64,000 bases of DNA, from NCBI GenBank assembly GCA_030035585.1, contig CM057462.1, positions 112,339,234 to 112,403,233 on the forward strand. Reading direction: 5' to 3'. The notes under the pieces were generated by a model. That model saw only the letters and a program-made list of their open reading frames with translations, searched no databases and was not told where the DNA came from. Made by a program: the position numbers and the translations under genes. This document shows positions 55,701-64,000 of this stretch, piece after piece. Positions within the stretch are counted from its first letter, which is position 1. The number at the start of each line of letters is the position of its first letter. The stretch is from Dugong dugon (lineage: Eukaryota; Chordata; Mammalia; Sirenia; Dugongidae).

Positions 55701-56927
55701 AAAATTAAGGTACTTCCTCATACATCTGATAGAAAATAGATTAGTGTTTCTCTCCTTTAAAATAAGAAATTTTTTATACAGTAAGAAGGTTAAAAATTAC
55801 TATTACTTCTTTCCTTTCTTCTGTTCTCCTTTCCTTCCTACATATATACTATATACCAGAATCAACATTTAGAATGATTCAAATTGCAGAAGACTCTGTA
55901 AGTACATGAAAGCATCCTATAAAGCTATACTAAGGGCATAGTTAATGAGCTGTGAAATTATCAGACTGAAGTAGACTGAGATGTAACGAAGGTAGATGCA
56001 GAAAGGTTAGCTATAGTTTGATGTTGTGGGACAAAGAACTTGGTTTGGCCCTTTGACTCTGCGGTCTGAAAATAGCCTGAGCAATTAAGGTGCCTTTGTT
56101 TTCCACACAGCCAGGCAAGTAGGAGGTACCAGGCCTCAGATCTGGCAAGGTAACTTCAGGAAGGGAGGGAGGCCTAATGCAGTCACGCATATTCATTGAT
56201 CGGATTGATCATAACTGTGCAGCGAGGTTCAAGTAATTCATATTTGTTGAAGCGCCAATGACTAGGGGACCTGGGAACTTGAAGTGCTCTCTTATGGGGC
56301 CTCCTGGATCAGTGAGAACATGTATGCACAAGAGAGGGAGCTGCACATCCCTGGGGACAATGGAAGCCTCCTGGTGCCAAGTCCTCTAGCATACCTTGCC
56401 TGAAGCATCTCTATGTTTGTAACCTTTCTGGTTATAATAAATGGGTAACTGTAAGTATAGGCAACAGTTTCCCTGAGTTTTGCAAGTCGTCTAGCAAATT
56501 ACTAAACCTACAGGGGGCAGTGAGAACCAGCAAAAAGGCTAGTGTTTGCCTATTTGGTAGGGTCTTAACTTGTAGAAACCCAACTCTGGGTGGTTAGGGT
56601 CAGAAAGAGAAAGTGCATGTGGGTGGCTGGTGTCAGAATGATGAAGTAGGAAAGTGGGGATATGAGTTATCTTCACATTTTGGAAATTAGCCTTATATTG
56701 GCTATTATCCATACGGATGTGCAGGTATTTATCAAAGTCCTTCTTTCCTCCCAACACAATAATCTATCCAAAGAATTGTCTTTTATAGTTCTGTCTACTC
56801 ATGGAATAAACATGAAAAGGTACGCATTTGGGACAAAAACGTGACATCAAGTCATCACTACAAATTTGCAAGAATAACACAAATGCATAAAAGTGGTAAT
56901 AGCAATAACTAGTAATTACTGTGTGTC
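55701..56927. other. Intergenic DNA without recognised repeats
   Basis: No gene. Moderately GC-rich between about 56040 and 56420. I recognise no repeat family. Confidence 0.4.
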
Positions 56928-59900
56928 ATAATTTTTTTTAAATTTTTTTATTGTACTTTAGATGAAGTTTACAGAACAAATAGTTTCTCATTAAACAGTC
57001 AGTACACATATTGTTTTATGACATTGGTTAACAACCCCACGACATGTCAACACTCTCCCTTCTCAACCTTGAGGAGCTTTTTTTTTTGGTGAAAATATGC
57101 ATAGCCAAAGTTACACCATTTTGAAAGTTTCAACATGTACAATTCAGTGACATCGATTACTTTCTTCCAGTTGTGTTCCTATTTTCACTATCCTTCTCCA
57201 AATTATTCCATCACCATTATCTTCAACTCACTGTCCCCTAGGCTTCCCATCAAACCTTTTGAGTTGCTGTTGTCATTTTGATCTCACATAGATAATTCTT
57301 ATTTTTTTTTTTTTTTTGTACCTTAGATGAAGGTTTGCAGAACAAATAGTTTCTCATTAAACAGTTAGTACACATGTTGGCCTATGACAATGGCTAACAA
57401 CCAAATAACATGTCAACACTGTCCCTTTTCAGCCTTCTGTTCCCTATCACCAGCTTTCCTGTCCCATCCTGCCTTCTAGTCCTTGTCCATGGACTGCTGT
57501 GCCTCATTAGTCCCATTTTTTTTTATGAGGCTGTCCAGTCCCCACCTGAACGGTGGAGTGACTTCACCACTGAGCTAAAAGGATGTCCGGGGGCCATGCT
57601 TTTGGGGTTTCTCCAGTCAGTCAGGCCAGTAAATCTGGTCTCTTTTTGTGAGTTAGAATTTTGTTCTACATCCTTTTCCAGCTCTGTCCAGGACCCTCTA
57701 TTGTGATCAGGGTCAGAGAAGTCAGTGGTGATAGCCGGGTACCATCTAGCTGTACTGGACTCAGTCTGGTGGAGGCCTTGGTAGCTGTGGTCTATCAGTC
57801 CTTTGGACTAATGTTTTCCTTGTTTCTTGTTCTCTTCATTCTCCCTTGCTCCCAAAGGGGTGAGATCAGTGGAGTATCTTAGATGGCTGCTCACAGCTTT
57901 TAAGACCCCAGATGCTACTCACCAAGGTAGAATATAGAACATTGTCTTTATAAACTGTGTTATGCCAATTGAGCAAGATATTCCCTGAGACCATGGTCCC
58001 CACAGCCTTCCATCCAGCAATTCAGTCCCTCAGGAAGTTTGGATGTGTCTATGGGGCTTCCATGACCTTTCCTTGTACAAGTTCTGCTGGTTTCGCCTGT
58101 ATTGGGTACTGTCTCACCCTTCACCCAAGATACCACTTATCTATTGCCTATTTAGTATTTCCCCCTCACCCCTCCCATCCCTGGTAACCAGCAAAGATTG
58201 TTACATTTTGTGTGTGAACTTTTTCATAGGTTTTTACAATAGAGGTCTCATACAATATTTGTCCTTTTGTGATTGACTTGTTTCACTCAGCATAATGTCC
58301 TCCAGTTTCATCCATGTTATGAGATGCTTCACAGATTCATCATTGTTCTTTCTTGTTGCATAGTACTCCATTGTGTGTATGTACCATAGTTTGTTTATCC
58401 ATTCGTCTGTTGATGGGCATCTAGGTTGTTTCCATCGTTTTGCTATTGTGAACAATGCTGCCATGAACATAGGTGTGCACATATCTATTCGAGTGACAGC
58501 TTTTATTTCTCTAGGATATATTCCTAGGAGTGGAATTGCTGGATCGAATGGTATGTCTATTTCCAGCTTTCTGAGGAAGAGCCTTATCATTTCCTAAAAT
58601 GGTTGTATCATTTTGCATTCCAACCAGCAGTACATAAGTGTTCTGATCTCCCTGAAGCCCCTCCAACATTTGTTATTTCCAGAGTTTTTGATTTGTGACT
58701 GTAATGCTGGGGTGAGATGGTATCTCATTGTGGTTTTATTTGCATTTCTCTAACGGCTAGTGATCGCGAGCATTTCCTCATGTGTCTGTTGGCCATTTGA
58801 ATGTCTTCTTTAGTCAAGTGTCTATTCGTTTCCTTTGCCTATTTTTCAATAGGATTATTTGTTTATTTGTTGTAGAAGTGTTGGATGTTCTTGTAGATTA
58901 TGGAGATTAGACCTTTGTCTGACTTGTACTGTCCAAAATTTTTTTCCCAGTCTGTAGGTTCTCTTTTTACTCTTTTGGTGAAGTCTTTTGAAGAGCATAG
59001 GTGTTTAATTTTTAGAAGATCCCAGTTATTCAGCTTATCTTTTGGGGTTTGTGTGTTGATGGTTATGGTTTGTATCCTGTTAATGCCGTGTATTAAGGCC
59101 TGTAGTGTTGTTCCTATTTTTTCTTCTAAGAACTTTATAGTTTTAGGCTTTATATTCAGGTCTTTGATCCATTTTGAAGTAGTTTTTGTATACAGCATGA
59201 GGAATGGGTCCTGTTTCAATTTTTTGCCGATGGATATCCAGTTTTGCCAGAACCATTTGTTAAAAAGACTGTGTTTTCCCCATTTGATGGACTTTGGGCC
59301 CTTGTCAAAGATCAGGTGGCTGTAGGTGGATGGATTTACATCTGGGTTCTCAATTCTGTTCCATTGGTCAATGTATCTGTCTTTGTACCAGTACCAGGCT
59401 GTTTTGACTACTGTAGCTGTATAGTAGGTTCTGAAGTCAGGTAGTGTGAGTCCTCCAACTTTATTCTTCTTCTTCAGTAATGCTTTACTTATTCGGGGGT
59501 TCTTCCCTTTCCATATAAAGTTAGTGATTAGTTTTTCCATCTCTTTGAAGAATGTTTTTGGTATTTGGATCAGGATTGCATTGCATTTGTAAATTGCTTT
59601 GGGTAGAATTGTCATTTTCACAATGTTGAGTCTACCTATCCATGAGCATGGTATGTTTTTCCATTTATGTAGATCCCTTTGGGTTTCTTGCAGTAGTGTT
59701 TTGTAGTTTTCATTGTATAGGTCTTTTACATTCCTGGTTAGATTTATTCCTAAGTATTTTATCTTTTTAGGAGCTATTATAAATGGTATTGTTTTCCTGA
59801 TTTCCTTTTCATCGTTCTCCTTATTGGTGTATAGGAATCCAACTGATTTTTGTATGTTTATCTTGTATCCTGCTACTCTGCTGAATCTTTCTATTAGTTC

Positions 59901-60948
59901 CAGGAGATTTCTTGTGGAGTCTTTAGGGTTTTCTAAGTATAGTATCATATCATTTGCAAATGGGGACAGTTTAACTTCTTCATTACCAATTTGGATGCTC
60001 TTTATTTCTTTTTCTTGCCTTATTGCTCTAGTTAGAACTTCCAGCACAATGTTAAATAGGAGTGGTGATAAAGGGCATCCTTGTCTCTTTCCTGTTTTCA
60101 AGGGGAAAGTGTTCAGCCTCTCTCCATTAAGAAAGATGTTGGCCACTAATTTTGCATAGATGCCCTTTATTATGTTGAGAAATTTCCCTTCTATAACTAT
60201 TTTATTGAGAGTTTTTTAATCAGGAATTGGTATTAGACTTTGTCAAATGCCTTTTCTGCATCAAGTGAGATGATCATGTGATTCTTTTCTTTCCTTTTAT
60301 TTATTTGGTGGATTACGTTGATTGATTTTCGAATGTTGAGCCATTTTTGCATACCTGGTATGAATCCTACTTGGTTGTGGTGTATTCTTTATTTTGATAT
60401 GATGCTGAATTCTATTGGCTAGAATTTTGTTATGAATTTTTGCATTTATATTCATGAGAGATATTGGTCTGTAATTTTCTTTTTTTTTGTGACATCTTTG
60501 CCTGGTTTTGGTATCAGCGTGATGCTGGCTTCATAGAATGAATTTGGAAGTGTTGCTTACATTTCTATGCTCTGAAATAGCTTGAGTAGTACTAGTACAA
60601 GTTCTTCTCTAAATGTTTTGTAGAATTCTCCAGTGAAGCCATCTGGGCCAGGGCTTTGTTTGGTTGGGAGTTTTTTTTATTACCTTTTCAATCTCTTCTC
60701 TTGTTATGGGTCTGATCCAATTTTCAACATCACTTTGTTGTAGTTTGGGTAGGTAGACTGTTTCTAGAAATGTATCCATTTCCTCTAGGTTTTCCAATTT
60801 GTTGGAGTATAGTTTTTCATAATATTGTTATGATCCTTTTAATTTCAGTTGGGTCTGTTGTAATGTCCCCCATTTCTTTTTTTATTTTGGTTATTTTCAT
60901 CCTCTCCTGTTTTTCTTTTGTCAGTCTGGCCCCAAGTTATAATTTTTT
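56928..60948 (-). mobile_element. 5'-truncated L1 with long intact RT/C-terminal frame
   Basis: A second L1 in minus orientation, from a T-run at about 56938 to about 60930 where homology to the full-length copy stops (within the endonuclease-RT linker). It has the long-spacer 3' UTR (modules 56950-57067 and 57318-57430). The 10-mer 'ataatttttt' at 56928-56937 and 60939-60948 is a candidate TSD, with about 8 untemplated bases before the right copy. It is less decayed than the 41.9-kb copy. Confidence 0.9.
58234..60930 (-). pseudogene. L1 ORF2, partial, 427-codon open stretch
   Basis: It carries RT and the C-terminal half of ORF2. The main frame (58863-60146) starts within RT at [11 protein letters not shown], shows [11 protein letters not shown], and has the active-site box F-A-N-D at 59949-59960 in place of F-A-D-D. 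It continues through [18 protein letters not shown] and [22 protein letters not shown] to [20 protein letters not shown] frameshift separates it from the last 118 codons (58234-58590). Upstream RT pieces lie at 60150-60800, including a short frame at 60609-60797. The endonuclease is absent by truncation. It cannot be active alone. Confidence 0.93.
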
Positions 60949-60954
60949 ATGATT

Positions 60955-61085
60955 AGTGTTATGTTTTGTTTTATCCTTTTAAAGAAATCTTGCCTACTCT
61001 AAAGCCATGAAGGTATTCCTTTCACTTTTAGAAGTTTTATTGTTTTTCTTCACAAATTTAAGTCTATGATCAACTACCAAAGAAA
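60955..61085 (-). mobile_element. Old L1 ORF2 scrap
   Basis: 'cctttttaaagaaatcttgcc'-like sequence, 'aagccatgaaggtattcct', 'cttttagaagttttattg' and 'aatttaagtctatgatcaac' resemble reversed L1M ORF2. It is the older target into which the younger L1 landed. Confidence 0.62.
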
Positions 61086-61129
61086 TAAACATCTTGTAGT
61101 ACATTCTTAAGTGTACTATATTCATACTA

Positions 61130-61480
61130 CATCTTCTAGTATATTTATACAACATTGTATATAGTATACAATAGAATACTATACAATTAAAAAGAAAAAA
61201 TACACCACAACACAGATGAATCTCCTAGAAATTATGTTGATTAATAGAGCCCATAGACAGAAGGGTACATAATGTATGATTTCATTTGTATGATATTCAA
61301 GAACAGGGAAATCTAAACTATGATAGTAGAAGCCAGAATAATGGATTTTGAATCAGAAGAGGCTCAAATGAAACTTCTGGAATGATGGGAATGTTTTACA
61401 CTTTTTTCTGGGTATGGATGTCTACCTATGTAGACACTCGCTAAGCTTTGTCTACTTTTTATATATTTTAATTGAAAAAA
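61130..61480 (+). mobile_element. Old L1 (L1M-type) 3' end
   Basis: 'acaatagaatactatacaat', 'agatgaatctcctagaaatt', 'tgatttcatttgtatgatat', 'gtagaagccagaataatgga' and 'aatgatgggaatgttttaca' follow L1M ORF2-end/3'-UTR order on the plus strand. Confidence 0.82.
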
Positions 61481-61484
61481 GAAT

Positions 61485-61660
61485 GCCTATTATGTCCAGA
61501 TGCTTTCTTGGATCATCTCGTTTACTTGATAGGGTCTTCCTTCAACTAAAGTATTTTTATGCCCGTTTTAAACATGCAGGACTTAAACTCAAGGGCATGA
61601 AAATGTTTGCCTAACACCACACCACTAATAAATATCAGATCCAGCTATTTAACCAACTTT
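61485..61660 (+). repeat. MIR SINE
   Basis: 'gcctattatgtccagatgct', 'tctcgtttacttgatagggt', 'aggacttaaactcaaggg' and 'cctaacaccacaccactaat' follow MIR order. It is weakly preserved. Confidence 0.6.
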
Positions 61661-61697
61661 ATTTAACTGTGAAGTTTGACTTTTCAAAACATTTTAC

Positions 61698-62757
61698 AAA
61701 AATTGGCCATAAAAACCTGCTCAAGGAAAGGTCATGGAGGCCCCATGGACGCATCCAAACTCCCCGAGGGACTGAGTTGCTGGACAGAGGGCTCTTGGGA
61801 CCATGGTCTCGGGGAACATCTAGCTCAATTGGCATGACACTACTTATAAAGATAATGCTCTACATTCTACCTTGGTGAGTAATGTCCGGGTCTTAAAAGC
61901 CTGTGAGCGGCCATCTAAGATACTCCACTGGTCTCATCCCTTCGGGAGCAAGGGAGAATGAAGAGAACAGGATACAACGAAAAGATTAGTCCAAAGGACT
62001 AATTGACCACAGCTACCAAGACCTCCACCGGACTGAGTCCAGTAAAGCTAGATGGTGCCCGGCTACCACCACTGACTGCTCTGACCAGGATCACAACAGA
62101 GGGTTCTGGACAGAGCTGGAGAAGGATGTAGAGCATAATTCTAACTCACACACAAAAAAAAAAGACCAGATTTACTGGCCTAAAGGAGACTGGAGAAACC
62201 TCGAGTATGGCCCCCAGACACCCTTTTAGCTCAGTAGTGAAGTTACCTTCGAGGTTCACTGTTCAGCCTGGGAGTGGACAGCCCAGTAAAATCAAATGAG
62301 ACTAACGAGGTACAGGAGTCCAGTGACAAGGGCCAGAAGGCAGAAGGGGAGTAGGAAGCTGATGACAGGGAACACAAGGTTGAGTAAGGATACTGTTGAT
62401 GTGTTGTGAGATTGTTAACCATTGTTATAGGGCAACATTTGTAGTAACTGTTAAATGAGAGGCTATTTTGTCCTGTAAGCCTTCATCTTAAGTGAGAATA
62501 ACAGCACAATTAGAAGAGCGTAGTCAATGTCACTTAAATGTGTACGTAAAAAGTTTTGAAATGGTCTATCTTTGGCTATGTGTATTTTCACCAAAAAAAA
62601 AAAAAGCTGAGAATTTAGAAGGTTAAAATATTGTGGGGTTGTTAACCAAAGTCATAAAACAGCATGTGTACTACTGTTACATGAGAAACTATTTGTTCTG
62701 TAAGCCTTCACCTGAAGTACAATAAAATATTAAAAAAAAAAAAAAATTGGCCATAAA
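61698..62757 (+). mobile_element. 5'-truncated L1 3' UTR with 16-bp TSD
   Basis: The body (61714-62741) starts just downstream of the ORF2 stop. It covers the full 3'-UTR body ('ctctgaccaggatcacaaca', 'gagggttctggacagagctg') and both tail modules with the short spacer, then poly-A. The direct repeat 'aaaaattggccataaa' lies at 61698-61713 (the left copy reads one base shorter in its A-run) and 62742-62757. Confidence 0.94.
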
Positions 62758-64000
62758 GAAGAAACTGAAGGCTGTTTGTAAATATGTCTTTAAATATAGA
62801 ATTTGATAGCACATAATTCATTCTTTCTAGGATGATTTTTTTATATCTTCTACAGCATTTGTTTAATTTTTTTTGTCATTAGAGTCAGTATTTTAATTAG
62901 TGACTATTTTTCAAAGATGAATATTTGTTTGGAAAAATTCAAAATTTCAGTCTTGTGACACATTGGTAAGTTCTTTTCACGAGGATAAAGAAACCTGGCC
63001 AAAGATGATACTGGTGAATGTGTTCACAGTTTTATGCTCTTCAATTAAAAAAAACAAAATTCACAAGGCAGGAGACATGGCCATAGTGTCATAAAGTACT
63101 TCAGAGAAACCATGTTACTTTTGATAGAGAAATTATAATAATGCAATCTTAATCTTAATTTTTCATGAAAAGAAAATTGCTCAAAATAATCTTCTAAAAA
63201 TTTGCCAAAGACAAATCTTAAAATATGCAAAATAACAATTTATCAGACTTCTAATTATGAATCATTAACAATATAGTTTAAATGTTCTTGCATTTTACAA
63301 ATAGCTACAGTGAGTAGAGTTTATTCTGACCTTTGAATAAAATGATACATGGAAAAAATTTAAAATGCAGATAACTCACAAATTAAGCAGAGATTCTATT
63401 TACTGAGCTAACTAAAGAATCCTTATATCTCTAGTTATTTAATCACATGAATAAATGCCTAATAATATTTTAAAATTTCATTTTGTCACAAGAGTATATA
63501 AAACTCATATTCCCTTTATACTTTTTTCTTTCTCATACTTTTTGTAATGAAAATTCTTGGCCAATGCTCTTAGGGTTTATTTTGAATTAGGTTTCAAAGA
63601 CTGGAAACATATTCCTAATCATGGACACACTATAGTATTGTACATCGTAAGAATTGCTTCCTTCAGCAGAATACACTTCTCATCTTACTTCCTCATAGTT
63701 TATCTGTTCAAGAACAAAAATGTCACCAAATTTAACACTGGAGTATTCATGTTACTATTCATTTGGAAAAACAGATGAATGCATGACTAAAAATAATACA
63801 ATTAATCCATGAATGCAAAGAGAAAGTCTGTATTTTGTCAAATTACTGCTGGCAAAAGTTAAAACTAATATTTTTAGAGAGTTTTTGAAATATATATATG
63901 ATTTCACAAATGATAGCTACTTGCCTTACTTTCTCAAGTTCTCATGTACACATATGTCAAAAAGTAAAAACTGTCCCCAAAACTCTCATTTTCAACCTAT
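62758..64000. other. AT-rich intergenic DNA to window end
   Basis: No gene or repeat family recognised. Open frames are short and low in coding character. Confidence 0.4.

Noticed and set aside
58863..60146. 427-codon open frame as a host gene
   Set aside because: Its motifs are L1 ORF2 throughout, it starts mid-domain, and it lies within a truncated L1 with a poly-A tail.

Overview
This window is repeat-dense mammalian intergenic or intronic DNA. I found no host protein-coding exon, no RNA gene and no CRISPR array. The lineage is readable from the repeats. About twenty copies or fragments of a tRNA-derived SINE are scattered on both strands, and their 3' half matches the 3' end of an RTE-type LINE that is also present (6985-8096, 53667-54069). 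That pairing is the AfroSINE/RTE1 system of Afrotheria. Together with long L1s of an unusual 3'-UTR type, it points to a proboscidean (elephant) or close paenungulate relative. AfroSINEs alone would fit any afrotherian.

Layout. 1-7 kb: AT-rich sequence with a MER5A-like relic and AfroSINEs. 7-9.1 kb: a 5'-truncated RTE followed by a 5'-truncated L1 with target-site duplications. 10 kb: a 160-nt polypyrimidine tract. 11.7-14.2 kb: a nearly complete Tigger/pogo DNA transposon with TA duplications, terminal inverted repeats and a decayed transposase. 16-17 kb: an L1 tail next to a MIR. 20-24 kb: AfroSINEs, a MaLR-like solo LTR, an ERVL 3' remnant, an L1 tail and a further LTR. 25-27 kb: old L1 pieces. 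28-32 kb: a composite ERVL-type provirus inserted in an AfroSINE and ending in a 215-bp-arm palindrome. 33-41 kb: paired AfroSINEs, L2, MIR, old L1, an L1 tail with TSD, and the largest stretches without recognised repeats. 41.9-50.3 kb: a full-length 8.3-kb L1 on the minus strand with a 17-bp TSD and a textbook TTTT/AA nick site. 51-56 kb: MLT1, MIR, AfroSINE, RTE tail and LTR. 57-61 kb: a second, 5'-truncated but well preserved L1 on the minus strand. 61-63 kb: a third L1 tail with a 16-bp TSD.

Nothing here works together as a pathway. The biology is a layered record of retrotransposition: L1 target-primed insertions, SINEs borrowing an RTE tail, retroviral integration and cut-and-paste transposition. 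The most unusual item is the provirus at 28.5-31.5 kb. It has a perfect 17-nt tRNA-Leu(UAA) primer site, lacks gag, has different LTR types at its two ends, and its 5' LTR is folded back into an exactly symmetric palindrome whose outer end abuts the interrupted SINE.

Repeat family names rest on remembered consensus features and have not been checked against a database. Boundaries of old repeats are approximate to about 10-30 bases.
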